From positions 2,335,001 through 2,399,000 of the forward strand of contig NZ_CP095855.1 of NCBI RefSeq assembly GCF_023100805.1: DNA of 64,000 nt, read 5' to 3'. This DNA is from Chitinophaga filiformis (GTDB lineage: Bacteria; Bacteroidota; Bacteroidia; Chitinophagales; Chitinophagaceae). Shown here piece by piece: positions 46,162 to 54,987 of this stretch. Below the pieces are notes generated by a model. That model was not told where the DNA came from, ran no database searches, and saw only the letters and a list, made by a program, of their open reading frames with translations. The translations under genes were made by a program, and so were the position numbers. Within the stretch, counting starts at the first letter, position 1; every line of letters starts with the position of its first letter.

Positions 46162-47670
46162 ATGAGCGATAAAAATCGTGTATACGTCTTCGATACTACT
46201 CTCCGTGACGGTGAACAGGTGCCTGGCTGCCAGCTTACAACTGTTGAAAAGATCGAGGTAGCGAAAGAACTGGAAGCGCTGGGAGTAGATGTTATTGAAG
46301 CCGGGTTCCCGATCTCCAGTCCCGGCGATTTTCAAAGCGTCGTTGAAATATCCAAAGCGGTAAGCGAACCTGTTATCTGTGCGCTGACACGCGCCAATAC
46401 TATGGATATCGATGCAGCTGCAGAAGCGCTCCGTTTTGCCAAACGTAAGCGTATCCATACAGGTATCGGTGCTTCCGATATGCACATCAAATACAAATTC
46501 AACAGTACCCGCGAAGACATCCTGAAACGCGCCGTAGATGCCGTTAAGTATGCCCGCAAGTATGTGGATGATATTGAATTCTATGCAGAAGACGCAGGCC
46601 GTGCCGACAATGAATACCTGGCAAGAATGATCGAAGCCGTGATTGCTGCAGGTGCTACAGTAGTGAACATTCCTGATACGAATGGTTACTGCCTGCCCGA
46701 CCAGTATGGCGCGAAGATCAAATACCTGGTAGACAATGTGTCTAACATCGATAAAGCTATCATCTCCGTGCATTGCCATAATGACCTCGGTCTGGCTACT
46801 GCCAATACCATTGCAGGTGTGATGAATGGCGCCCGTCAGGTGGAATGTACCATCAACGGTATCGGTGAGCGTGCCGGTAATACTTCCCTCGAAGAAGTGG
46901 CTATGATCCTGAAAACCCATCATGCAATGGGTTATCACACCGGTATCAACTCAAAACGTATCTATGGTATCAGCAACATGGTAGAAACCATGATGCGTAT
47001 GCCGGTACAGCCTAATAAGGCTATCGTGGGGCGTAATGCTTTCGCACACAGCTCCGGTATTCACCAGGATGGCGTGCTGAAACACCGTGAGAACTATGAG
47101 ATCCTGAATCCTGAGGACGTAGGTATCGAATCCAATGCGATCATCCTGACAGCACGTAGCGGCCGTCACGCATTGAAACATCACCTGGAGCGCCTGGGTT
47201 ATAAACTGGATAAGATCAACCTGGATGAAGTATACCAGCGCTTCCTCATCATGGCCGATCAGAAGAAGGACATCAACGATGCCGATCTGCAGGAACTGAT
47301 GGGCGATGGAGATGATACGAACTATGACGATAAAGCGATCAAGGTAACACTGCTGCAGGTGGTATGCGGAGACCCGCTGCGCCCGATGGCAACAGTAAAA
47401 CTGAAGATCAACGGTGAAGAGAAAGAAGCTAGTTCCGCAGGTAATGGTCCTGTAGATGCCGCTATCAATGCTATTCACGAGATCATCAAAGATCAGATTG
47501 ATATTGATGAATTCAATATTCAGTCTATGCGCGGTGGTAGTAAAGATGTGAGCAAAGTGAACATGCGTGTGAAACACAATGGCCAGTCTTACTATGGCTA
47601 TGGTTACTCTACCGACATCGTGAACGCTTCCATGCACGCATATGTGGATGCACTGAACAAGATCTATTAA
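46162..47670 (+). CDS. leuA: 2-isopropylmalate synthase
   Basis: This enzyme condenses acetyl-CoA with 2-oxoisovalerate, the committed leucine step. The TIM-barrel domain starts at [19 protein letters not shown] and contains the metal-binding [42 protein letters not shown] region. Residues from about 380 onward form the LeuA dimer/allosteric domain through which leucine inhibits ([33 protein letters not shown] pattern, here [15 protein letters not shown]). The 502 residues are standard. Oddly for pathway order, but usually for Bacteroidota, it is the last gene of the operon. Confidence 0.95.
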   Translation: MSDKNRVYVFDTTLRDGEQVPGCQLTTVEKIEVAKELEALGVDVIEAGFPISSPGDFQSVVEISKAVSEPVICALTRANTMDIDAAAEALRFAKRKRIHTGIGASDMHIKYKFNSTREDILKRAVDAVKYARKYVDDIEFYAEDAGRADNEYLARMIEAVIAAGATVVNIPDTNGYCLPDQYGAKIKYLVDNVSNIDKAIISVHCHNDLGLATANTIAGVMNGARQVECTINGIGERAGNTSLEEVAMILKTHHAMGYHTGINSKRIYGISNMVETMMRMPVQPNKAIVGRNAFAHSSGIHQDGVLKHRENYEILNPEDVGIESNAIILTARSGRHALKHHLERLGYKLDKINLDEVYQRFLIMADQKKDINDADLQELMGDGDDTNYDDKAIKVTLLQVVCGDPLRPMATVKLKINGEEKEASSAGNGPVDAAINAIHEIIKDQIDIDEFNIQSMRGGSKDVSKVNMRVKHNGQSYYGYGYSTDIVNASMHAYVDALNKIY

Positions 47671-47690
47671 GCAACATTGATATGAATGGA

Positions 47691-47720
47691 AAGGCCCTGT
47701 CGACAGACAGGGCCTTTTTT
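47691..47720. terminator. Intrinsic terminator of the leucine operon
   Basis: AAGGCCCTGTC (47691-47701) pairs perfectly with GACAGGGCCTT (47706-47716) around a 4-base loop and is followed by a T-run. The T-run overlaps the last bases of the convergent dipeptidase gene. Confidence 0.9.
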
Positions 47721-48438
47721 ATTTGATGTCTTTAAACGCAATATCCATCAGCGGATACAGCTTGTGATCTTTCAAGTAATAATGCCACCATTCTGTAGGC
47801 AGTGGTACAAAGCCATATCGTTCCATCGTGCTGCGCAGCAATGCCCTGTTGGCCGCTATTACGGAATCAGGTTCGGCATAGTCGTGATGTGCTTTTACAG
47901 TAAAGTCATCATAACCGGTAGGCATGGGCACCGGTTTACCGGTACGCAGGTCTGCGATGGTCAGGTCTACCGCTACACCGCGGTTATGCCCTGAGCCCAC
48001 ATGCGGGTCTGCCGCATAACGGTCGTCCGGCACGATCTCCCACATCATCTCCGTTACACTATAAGGCCGGTAGCCGTCAAACACCAGCAGTCCCAATCCT
48101 TTTTTATTCAGCTCCAGCTGTACGGCCTTCAATGCTTTGGCAGCCGGCAAACGCAGGTATACAGCGGGATAGGGATACAATACCTTATGTGTGAAATTGT
48201 TGGCAGTCGCATAGCGGATATCCTTGCGTATACCGGGGATGTAGGTCATAATATTGACAAAGGCCTGGTTGCTGTCTGACGATACCAGTTCTTTGTACAG
48301 TGCCACAGTATTGACCACCGGCAGCCCGTATTTGTTCAGGGGAATCTTTTGTGCATATGCTGCGTAAATATTGTTTGTCAGTATGACATATAAAAACAAA
48401 GCAGCTTTCTTTTGGAAAGTCCGGTAATTGATTTTCAA
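47719..48438 (-). CDS. Exported D-alanyl-D-alanine dipeptidase (VanX/DdpX type, peptidase M15D)
   Basis: This zinc dipeptidase of 239 residues has a signal peptide (KAALFLYVILTNNIYAAYAQ). The metal/catalytic motif SGHNRGVAVDLT (SxHxxGxAxD type) and the downstream EWWHY with the catalytic Glu and third zinc ligand His are intact. FDGYRPYSVTEMMWE supplies the conserved Arg. The signal peptide and the absence of vanH/vanA-like genes favour a role in peptidoglycan turnover or D-Ala-D-Ala use in the periplasm, not vancomycin resistance. Confidence 0.92.
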   Translation of the reverse strand: MKINYRTFQKKAALFLYVILTNNIYAAYAQKIPLNKYGLPVVNTVALYKELVSSDSNQAFVNIMTYIPGIRKDIRYATANNFTHKVLYPYPAVYLRLPAAKALKAVQLELNKKGLGLLVFDGYRPYSVTEMMWEIVPDDRYAADPHVGSGHNRGVAVDLTIADLRTGKPVPMPTGYDDFTVKAHHDYAEPDSVIAANRALLRSTMERYGFVPLPTEWWHYYLKDHKLYPLMDIAFKDIK

Positions 48439-48518
48439 CCTTTTTTTATTTAAATAATCATAAATATGGTAATAAAGTACAAATTACTGGTAAAAAAGGA
48501 TAGCTTTTGCCTTCTTAA

Positions 48519-48539
48519 AAGGGTTATTTTAGAACCCTT
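48519..48539 (+). promoter_or_regulatory. Operator-like inverted repeat before the L-fucose operon
   Basis: AAGGGTT (48519-48525) and AACCCTT (48533-48539) form a perfect 7-bp inverted repeat with a 7-base spacer. It ends 14 bases before the first start codon and overlaps a TATTTTAG (48525-48532) that could be the -7 region. A regulator-binding site is the natural reading; no regulator gene lies nearby. Confidence 0.45.
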
Positions 48540-48553
48540 AAATCAGACAAATT

Positions 48554-49336
48554 ATGAACCTGTTTAGATTAGACAACAAAGTGGCTGTGATCACCGGTGG
48601 TGGCAGCGGCATAGGACAGGCAATTGCGAAGGTATTTGCAGCGCAGGGTGCTGATGTGCACATCCTGGAGCTGAACGAGGACGGAGGTAAGCAGACAGCC
48701 GCAGATATTGCTGCGGCAGGAGGAAAGGCGCAGGTACATGGCTGTAACGTAGCACAGCAGGCATCCGTAACGGCTACCATGGATAAGATCATTGCTGCGG
48801 CAGGTCGCATCGATATCCTGGTGAACTGTGCCGGCATAGCACATGTCGGTAAACTGGAAACCACTACGGAAGAAGATCTTGACAGGATATATAATGTGAA
48901 TGTGAAAGGCACATACAACTGTATGTATGCGGTGATAAAGCAAATGAAGGAACAGAAAGGCGGCGTGATCCTGAATGTGGCATCTATCGCGTCCAGCGTA
49001 GGTATTCCCGACAGGTTCGCCTATTCCATGAGTAAGGGCGCGGTACTGACCATGACCCTTTCAGTTGCGAAAGACTATATACAGGATGGCATCCGTTGTA
49101 ACTGTGTGTCTCCTGCACGTGTGCATACACCATTTGTTGACGGATTTATTGCGAAGAACTACCCCGGTAAAGAAAAGGAAATGTTTGATAAACTGTCCAA
49201 AACACAACCGATCGGACGTATGGCAAGACCGGATGAGGTGGGCACGCTGGCTTTGTTCCTGTGTGCTGAGGAAGCCGGTTTCATTACAGGTTGCGACTAT
49301 CCGCTGGATGGAGGATTTATCAGGCTGAATAATTAA
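48554..49336 (+). CDS. SDR oxidoreductase, probable 2-keto-3-deoxy-L-fuconate dehydrogenase
   Basis: This classical short-chain dehydrogenase of 260 residues has the cofactor motif TGGGSGIGQAIA (15-26), NCAG in the central strand, and the catalytic Ser and YSMSK Tyr/Lys (S at about 139, Y at about 156, K at about 160). The C-terminal segment RCNCVSPARVHTPFVDGFIA and FITGCDYPLDGGF resembles the dehydrogenases that oxidise 2-keto-3-deoxy-L-fuconate. The operon context (fucose permease, lactonase, FAH hydrolase) supports this. It leads the operon. Exact substrate is inferred from context. Confidence 0.85.
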   Translation: MNLFRLDNKVAVITGGGSGIGQAIAKVFAAQGADVHILELNEDGGKQTAADIAAAGGKAQVHGCNVAQQASVTATMDKIIAAAGRIDILVNCAGIAHVGKLETTTEEDLDRIYNVNVKGTYNCMYAVIKQMKEQKGGVILNVASIASSVGIPDRFAYSMSKGAVLTMTLSVAKDYIQDGIRCNCVSPARVHTPFVDGFIAKNYPGKEKEMFDKLSKTQPIGRMARPDEVGTLALFLCAEEAGFITGCDYPLDGGFIRLNN

Positions 49337-49354
49337 GAATCCGCAAAAAGCAAT

Positions 49355-49384
49355 TTACGAATGAGGGATTAGTTATATTCGTAA
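49355..49384 (+). promoter_or_regulatory. Inverted repeat before the lipoprotein gene
   Basis: TTACGAAT (49355-49362) and ATTCGTAA (49377-49384) are perfect inverted repeats with a 14-base spacer. The second arm overlaps TATATTCG, a near match to the -7 element. It may be an internal operator/promoter inside the fucose operon. Confidence 0.4.
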
Positions 49385-49427
49385 TTCACATTTTAAATTC
49401 TTCATTCGAAAATTAATGCACAATTCC

Positions 49428-50174
49428 ATGAAAGCTTGGCCATTATTACTTTCAGCAACCTTATTCTTTGCCTGTGGTCCACGTCAGGAGCCGGCATCCA
49501 ACGAGGTCGAAGATACATCATCAGCAGGAGAGGCCTTTACACCGGTAACACCCACAGGAAAGGTCAGCGTATCTTTTCCGGTGACTGATACCACTGAGAT
49601 CAAGATCCTCTTTGAACTAAATGGCCAGACGAAAGAAAAAAGCTTCGAACTGCCATTGGCAAAAGATGTGGAAGAGAAAGACCTGTACCGCCTGGTATGG
49701 GATAAGCCGAACAGCTGTTACATTGGTGTGTTGAAGCAAAACCGTACTACCCGTTACTATCACGCCAGTGTAGATGACAAGGGATACCTGCAGATCAATC
49801 ATGTGGGAACGCCTCCCGCAGGTGTATGGCAATATGCGGAGAACAAAATGGGATTAGGAAAAGTAAGTGTGTCCGAAAAAGCAAAACTGGAAGATAGCTA
49901 TAAGAAGAATATACAGTCAGGGAGGATCATCGCAGACTTTATTGTCAGGGTGGTGCCGCTGGCCTCGAAAGATTCCGTGCATATTTATGCTGAATTCGGC
50001 GGTGCCAACAGGACCATTTCCCAGGCAGTACCTGCTGGTTACAAGGCAGGGGTGCTTGCTTCAAAAGATAAACCGGCTGAATGTTTTATAGCATTGGAAA
50101 AAGAAGGTCAGCTGTTGAATACCGTAGAGATAAAGGTAGACGGCGGGCACTTACAGATCAATAATTTAAGATAA
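49428..50174 (+). CDS. Lipoprotein with two related domains, inserted in the L-fucose operon
   Basis: The N-terminus MKAWPLLLSATLFFAC is a lipoprotein signal with the lipid-modified Cys at residue 16. The mature protein appears to be an internal duplication. The first unit (about 46-126) runs through SCYIGVLKQ and ends GYLQINHVG. The second (about 165-248) runs through ECFIALEKE and ends GHLQINNLR. Each unit has a beta-strand-rich pattern. I recognise no named family. An upstream ATG at 49416 would add four residues. It lies between two catabolic genes, 79 bases after the first SDR gene; its role, perhaps as a surface or periplasmic binding protein, is unknown. Confidence 0.72.
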   Translation: MKAWPLLLSATLFFACGPRQEPASNEVEDTSSAGEAFTPVTPTGKVSVSFPVTDTTEIKILFELNGQTKEKSFELPLAKDVEEKDLYRLVWDKPNSCYIGVLKQNRTTRYYHASVDDKGYLQINHVGTPPAGVWQYAENKMGLGKVSVSEKAKLEDSYKKNIQSGRIIADFIVRVVPLASKDSVHIYAEFGGANRTISQAVPAGYKAGVLASKDKPAECFIALEKEGQLLNTVEIKVDGGHLQINNLR

Positions 50175-50234
50175 TAGTATGTGCTGTACTGCAGCCATCA
50201 CATAAAGCAAAAAGCATAAACAGTAATTTTTTAT

Positions 50235-51086
50235 ATGAAACTGATCAGATTTGGTTTACCGGGTGCAGAAAAGCCGGGTATTGTAACAGAAGCAGGTACA
50301 TTCGATGTAAGTGCATTTGGAGAAGACTTCGGCGAAAGGTTCTTTGAGACAGATGGTTTACAGCGCCTGGCTGCATGGTGGGAAAAGAACAGCGGCAGCT
50401 GTGCACAGGTACCTGCCGGCACACGCCTGGGATCCTGCGTACAAAGGCCTTCCAAGATCATCTGCATAGGTCTGAACTATGCTGACCACGCGAGGGAGAC
50501 CAATGCACAGATACCTGCGGAGCCTATTGTATTCTTTAAAAGTACTTCTTCCCTGGTAGGACCTAACGATAATCTGATCATCCCACGTAACAGCGAAAAG
50601 ACTGACTGGGAAGTGGAACTGGCTGTTGTGATCGGTAAAAAAGCCAGCTATGTAGATGAGAAAGACGCACTGGATTATGTAGCTGGTTATGCATTGCACA
50701 ACGACTACAGTGAACGCGCTTTCCAGCTGGAACGTGGCGGACAGTGGGTAAAAGGGAAGAGCAACGACACCTTTGCTCCCCTGGGGCCCTGGCTGGTAAC
50801 CAAAGATGAAGTAAAAGATGTGAATAACCTGCGCCTCTGGCTGACCGTAAATGGTAAGACCATGCAGGACGGTACTACCGCCAACCTGATCTTCAAAATA
50901 CCTTTCCTGGTATCTTACCTGAGCCAGTTTATGACACTGCTTCCGGGAGATGTGATCTCTACCGGTACACCGGCAGGTGTGGGACTCGGTATGAACCCAC
51001 AGGTATATCTGAAGCCAGGCGATGTGATCGAACTGGGTATTGATGGATTGGGCAGCTCCAAACAAACGGCTGTCGCGTATAAATAA
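50235..51086 (+). CDS. Fumarylacetoacetate hydrolase-family protein (probable 2,4-diketo-3-deoxy-L-fuconate hydrolase)
   Basis: The FAH-fold enzyme has 283 residues. The core motif ICIGLNYADHARETN is followed by the divalent-metal ligands in DWEVELAVVIGK (two Glu) and LHNDYSERAFQ (Asp). LPGDVISTGTPAGVGLG and a final PGDVIELGIDGLG are typical of the C-terminal catalytic domain. In the non-phosphorylative fucose route this enzyme cleaves the diketo acid to pyruvate and lactate. The function is inferred from the family and the operon; other FAH-family activities are possible. Confidence 0.85.
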   Translation: MKLIRFGLPGAEKPGIVTEAGTFDVSAFGEDFGERFFETDGLQRLAAWWEKNSGSCAQVPAGTRLGSCVQRPSKIICIGLNYADHARETNAQIPAEPIVFFKSTSSLVGPNDNLIIPRNSEKTDWEVELAVVIGKKASYVDEKDALDYVAGYALHNDYSERAFQLERGGQWVKGKSNDTFAPLGPWLVTKDEVKDVNNLRLWLTVNGKTMQDGTTANLIFKIPFLVSYLSQFMTLLPGDVISTGTPAGVGLGMNPQVYLKPGDVIELGIDGLGSSKQTAVAYK

Positions 51087-51091
51087 GCACT

Positions 51092-51424
51092 ATGAAACGT
51101 TACTGCCTGGCATTGGACCTGGTGAATGATCCGGCTCTGATAGCAGAATATGAAGCCTACCATCGTGCGGTATGGCCGGAAATAAAAAAGAGCATCACTG
51201 ATAGCGGTATCACCAATATGGAGATCTACCGCATCATGGACCGCCTTTTTATGATCATGGAGGTGAACGACAGTTTCTCCTTTGAAGCGAAAGGCGCGGC
51301 AGATGCTGCGAATCCTAAGGTGCAGGAATGGGAGCAGCTGATGTGGAAGTATCAGCAGGCCCTGCCTGTGGCGAAACCCGGTGAGAAATGGTTGCTGATG
51401 GACAGGATCTTTGCACTCCACTGA
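51092..51424 (+). CDS. L-rhamnose/L-fucose mutarotase family protein
   Basis: This small protein of 110 residues with the RhaM (DUF718) ferredoxin-like fold interconverts sugar anomers. Its features are YCLALDLVNDPALIAEYEAYH with the conserved His in AYHRAVWPE, ITNMEIYRIMDRLFMIMEV, and VQEWEQLMWKYQQALP. Its position in this operon suggests L-fucose as substrate. It begins six bases after the FAH-family stop codon. Confidence 0.88.
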   Translation: MKRYCLALDLVNDPALIAEYEAYHRAVWPEIKKSITDSGITNMEIYRIMDRLFMIMEVNDSFSFEAKGAADAANPKVQEWEQLMWKYQQALPVAKPGEKWLLMDRIFALH

Positions 51425-51493
51425 TGAAGCGAAATAGCAGTATGGGAGTATAGCTTTATAGCCACTGAAAAGGAAGCTAAACGTTATGAAAAA

Positions 51494-52321
51494 ATGATTA
51501 TAGACGCGCACCAGCATTTCTGGCAATATCACCCTGTAAAGGATGCCTGGATCACTGACGATATGAAAGTGATCCAGGAAGATTTTCTGCCACACCACCT
51601 GCAGCCTGTGTTGGAGGAAAATGGTGTGGATGCCTGTGTGGCCGTACAGGCAGACCAGTCGGAAACAGAGACCGGCTTTCTGCTTGATCTGGCCGCTCAG
51701 CACGATTTCATTAAAGGTGTAGTAGGGTGGGTTGATCTTCGTGCAGACAACCTGTCTGAAAGACTGGAACATTTCAGCCGTTTTGAAAAGCTGAAAGGTT
51801 TCAGGCATATTGTACAGGGAGAGCCTGATCCTGCCTTTCTTCTCAGGAGTGATTTCTGCGAAGGTATACGGGCATTGTCAAAACATAATTTCACCTACGA
51901 TATACTGGTATATCCTGTACAATTGCCCGCTGTTGAGGCCTTTGTACAGCTATTTCCCGGGCAACGGCTGGTCATAGATCATATGGCCAAACCCTATTTT
52001 AAAACAGGCGATATCAGTGCCTGGGAAACGCATATGCGTGCGATCGCACAACACCCGCATGTATACTGTAAGCTGAGTGGGCTGGTAACAGAGGCTGACT
52101 GGGAAAAGTGGGATGCTGCACATTTTGCGCCTTTCCTGGATGTAGTGCTGGAAGCCTTCGGGCCGGAACGCCTGATGTTCGGTTCCGACTGGCCGGTGTG
52201 TAAACTGGCAGCCAGTTATGCGGAAGTGATAGGGATTGTTACTGACTATATCAGCCGTCTTTCAGCAGATGAAAAGGCGGGTATCATGGGCGGAAACGCT
52301 GTAAGGTTCTACGGTTTGTAG
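51494..52321 (+). CDS. Amidohydrolase, probable L-fuconolactonase
   Basis: This TIM-barrel amidohydrolase (COG3618 type) has 275 residues. DAHQHFW (residues 4-10) holds the HxH metal ligands. VIDHMAKP supplies the third His, and MFGSDWPVC carries the catalytic Asp. FRHIVQGEPDPAFL is a typical segment of L-fuconolactone/galactarolactone hydrolases. It would open L-fuconolactone to L-fuconate in the operon's pathway. Confidence 0.87.
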   Translation: MIIDAHQHFWQYHPVKDAWITDDMKVIQEDFLPHHLQPVLEENGVDACVAVQADQSETETGFLLDLAAQHDFIKGVVGWVDLRADNLSERLEHFSRFEKLKGFRHIVQGEPDPAFLLRSDFCEGIRALSKHNFTYDILVYPVQLPAVEAFVQLFPGQRLVIDHMAKPYFKTGDISAWETHMRAIAQHPHVYCKLSGLVTEADWEKWDAAHFAPFLDVVLEAFGPERLMFGSDWPVCKLAASYAEVIGIVTDYISRLSADEKAGIMGGNAVRFYGL

Positions 52322-52356
52322 TGCCTCGATCAATTAAAACAATTTAAACGATTCAA

Positions 52357-53139
52357 ATGGATCTGGGATTAAAAGATAAAGTATTTATAGTTACAGGTGG
52401 CGCTAAAGGCATTGGTGAGGCAATTTCAAAACTGATCGCTGCAGAAGGCGGTATTACCGTAATTGCAGGCAGAAGTGAAGAAGATAACAATAAAACAGTA
52501 GCTGCTATCACCGCTGCCGGTGGTAAAGCGGTGCAGGTAACTGCAGAACTGGGAGAAGCGGCGGCCTGTAAAAAGGTGATCGATTTTACAGTAGAAAAGT
52601 ATGGCCGCATCGACGGCCTGGTGAATAATGCCGGCGTGAATGATGGCGTAGGCCTGGAAAGTGGTAGCCCTGAGAAGTTCATGGCATCATTGCAAAAGAA
52701 CATCTCACACTATTACAACCTGGCGCATTATGCATTGCCTCACCTGAAAGCTACAAAAGGTAATATCGTGAATATCGGTTCCAAAGTAGCAGATACAGGA
52801 CAGGGCAACACATCCGGTTATGCAGCCTCCAAAGGTGGTATCAATGCGCTGACCCGTGAATGGGCAGTAGAGCTGATACCTTATGGCATCCGCGTAAATA
52901 CGGTGATCCCTGCTGAGGTATGGACGCCACTGTATGAAACCTGGATCAATTCCTTACCGAATCCACAGGAGAAACTGGCTGCTATTGTAGCCAAAATACC
53001 GTTTGAAAAACGTATGACCACTTCAGAGGAGATCGCTAACATGACAGTGTTCCTGTTGTCGAATGCGTCCTCTCATACCACCGGACAGATCGTGTATGTA
53101 GATGGTGGTTATACACATCTGGACAGGTCTATTAGCTAG
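52357..53139 (+). CDS. SDR oxidoreductase, probable L-fucose dehydrogenase
   Basis: This short-chain dehydrogenase of 260 residues starts MDLGLKDKVFIVTGGAKGIG. It carries NNAG, a catalytic Ser in VNIGSKVADTGQ and YAASK with the active-site Tyr and Lys. The N-terminal sequence and length are like bacterial NAD(P)-dependent L-fucose dehydrogenases. It would oxidise L-fucose to L-fuconolactone, the first step, with the mutarotase and lactonase genes directly upstream. Confidence 0.85.
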   Translation: MDLGLKDKVFIVTGGAKGIGEAISKLIAAEGGITVIAGRSEEDNNKTVAAITAAGGKAVQVTAELGEAAACKKVIDFTVEKYGRIDGLVNNAGVNDGVGLESGSPEKFMASLQKNISHYYNLAHYALPHLKATKGNIVNIGSKVADTGQGNTSGYAASKGGINALTREWAVELIPYGIRVNTVIPAEVWTPLYETWINSLPNPQEKLAAIVAKIPFEKRMTTSEEIANMTVFLLSNASSHTTGQIVYVDGGYTHLDRSIS

Positions 53140-53175
53140 CTGCCAACAGCAATTTTCATCATATAAACATTACAT

Positions 53176-54474
53176 ATGGCCGGAGCCGCAATGCCCACTT
53201 CCACAGTTAAGGCAAACACTGATACAAAAAAGAGTTACCTGTTCCCTTTCATACTGGTAACCAGTTTATTTTTTCTCTGGGCGCTGATCCACAACATGAG
53301 CCCTATCCTTATTCCACACCTGAAAAAGGCCTGCCAGTTGTCAGACATGCAATCTGCATTTATTGACTCTGCAGTGTTTGCCGCCTACTTCCTGATGGCA
53401 TTGCCGGCAGGAGCGGTGATGAAGAAGTTTGGTTATAAGGCGGGCATCATCTTCGGATTGGCCCTGTATGCAATAGGGGCTTTTTTGTTTATTCCGGCCG
53501 CCAGTACACGTGAATACAGCTTCTTCCTCGGAGCGCTGTTCATTATTGCTACTGGATTAACATTCCTGGAAACAGCTGCCAATCCTTATGTATCTGTATT
53601 GGGTAGTCCTGAAACGGCTACCACCCGTCTGAACCTGGCGCAGTCGTTCAACGGCGTAGGTGCGATGATCGCGCCGATATTAGGTGCAAAATTCATCCTC
53701 TCCGGTACAGAGTTGAGCAAGGAGCAGATCGGCGCTATGTCGCCCGATGCATTGCAGCAATACCTGATTGGTGAGGCCAGCACTGTAAAGGTGCCCTACC
53801 TCGTCATCGGCATCATCGTGTTGCTGATTGCAGTACTGTTTGTAGTTACGAAAATGCCTGAGGTAACAGAACAGGAAGATACCAGCATAGATGCAACAGC
53901 TGGCACAAAGGGGAGCATCTTCCGGCATCGCCATCTGATCGCAGCTGTAGTGGCCATGTTCTTTTATATCGGCGGGCAGGTAGGAGTGAATGCCTTCTTT
54001 ATCCGTTTTGCGAAGTATACAGCGCAGATAGGAGAGAAGGAAGCAGCGGTATTGTTAGGGTCCGTAGCGGGTTTAGGTTTCATGGTTGGCCGTTTCTTCG
54101 GTACTTTCCTGATGCGTACCATCAAGCCACAACTCTTACTTACACTCTATGGTGTAATCAATGTGCTCCTGATCCTGATCGCAATGACGACCAAAGGACA
54201 GATAGCAGTATGGACTGTACTTGCAGTACCGTTCTTCATGTCTATCATGTTCCCGACTATCTTCTCACTGGGCATTAAAGGCCTGGGAGGAGATACAAAA
54301 TTCGGATCCTCACTGATCATCATGTCTATCGTAGGCGGGGCTATTTTCCCCCCATTGATGGGATTGATCTCTGACAATTCTAATATCCAGATGGCCTACA
54401 TTCTGCCATTGATCTGCTTTGCGGTGGTGGTATGGTTCGGTGCGAAGGGGTATAAGCTCGATAAAGCACACTAA
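53176..54474 (+). CDS. fucP: L-fucose:H+ symporter
   Basis: This major facilitator permease of 432 residues has about twelve helices, beginning YLFPFILVTSLFFLWALIHNMSPILIPHLKKACQ. That matches FucP-type sugar:proton symporters, including the early acidic residue in QSAFIDSAVFAAYFLMALPAGAVMKKFGYKAGI. FLETAANPYVSVLG is also characteristic of the FHS family. It brings L-fucose into the cell for the upstream enzymes and is the last gene of the operon, ahead of a terminator. Confidence 0.93.
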   Translation: MAGAAMPTSTVKANTDTKKSYLFPFILVTSLFFLWALIHNMSPILIPHLKKACQLSDMQSAFIDSAVFAAYFLMALPAGAVMKKFGYKAGIIFGLALYAIGAFLFIPAASTREYSFFLGALFIIATGLTFLETAANPYVSVLGSPETATTRLNLAQSFNGVGAMIAPILGAKFILSGTELSKEQIGAMSPDALQQYLIGEASTVKVPYLVIGIIVLLIAVLFVVTKMPEVTEQEDTSIDATAGTKGSIFRHRHLIAAVVAMFFYIGGQVGVNAFFIRFAKYTAQIGEKEAAVLLGSVAGLGFMVGRFFGTFLMRTIKPQLLLTLYGVINVLLILIAMTTKGQIAVWTVLAVPFFMSIMFPTIFSLGIKGLGGDTKFGSSLIIMSIVGGAIFPPLMGLISDNSNIQMAYILPLICFAVVVWFGAKGYKLDKAH

Positions 54475-54494
54475 GAAACAATCAAATATTCAGC

Positions 54495-54528
54495 AAAGGG
54501 CGTCAGTAATGGCGCCCTTTTTATTTTA
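54495..54528 (+). terminator. Intrinsic terminator of the L-fucose operon
   Basis: AAAGGGCG (54495-54502) pairs with CGCCCTTT (54513-54520) around a 10-base loop and is followed by a T-rich tract. Confidence 0.82.
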
Positions 54529-54580
54529 TATTGTTGCATAAAAATCGCAAGGGAAGTATTAAATCAGCAAATGATAATGT

Positions 54581-54898
54581 ATGGAAGATTTACAAATTAA
54601 AGATCCGGGTATCAGATACATCTATCATCTGATTGTGGAAATGCTGGGAGAAGATGCCATTGAGTTGGTAGACTTCTGGGAGGCTGATTTATATGCTGTC
54701 GGATTTAAGAAAAAGAGCAAGCTGGTTTATATTTCAACCTGGGAATGTAGAGATTGTACGCAGGGAAACATGAAATATTATGCAGAGTTTGAGGTGATTG
54801 ATGAAGTTACATCGGAGACGCAAAGTATTGCGAAAGTGCTTAAGGATGTTAGTGAGGAAGTGCTGTTGAAGGAGGTGGGGGACTATTTGAACGGGTGA
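54581..54898 (+). CDS. Small acidic hypothetical protein
   Basis: The predicted cytosolic protein has 105 residues with no signal or membrane segment. It is acidic, with one CxxC-like pair (WECRDCTQG at about 50-58) and a mixed alpha/beta pattern. I do not recognise a family. It is AT-richer than the fucose operon, as are the two genes that follow 90 bases later, so it may belong to the same accessory island. An immunity-type or single-gene accessory function is possible but not supported. Confidence 0.6.
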   Translation: MEDLQIKDPGIRYIYHLIVEMLGEDAIELVDFWEADLYAVGFKKKSKLVYISTWECRDCTQGNMKYYAEFEVIDEVTSETQSIAKVLKDVSEEVLLKEVGDYLNG

Positions 54899-54987
54899 AT
54901 TTTTGTCCACCATTGGTGTATTGAAATATTCGGATGACGCATATTCAGCCACTGATCTGTTCAGAAAATGTCCTATTTTAGCTAACG

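Noticed and set aside
47719..48438. Vancomycin-resistance gene vanX
   Set aside because: The motif is VanX-type, but the protein has a signal peptide and there are no vanH, vanA or vanRS neighbours. A periplasmic peptidoglycan role is more likely.
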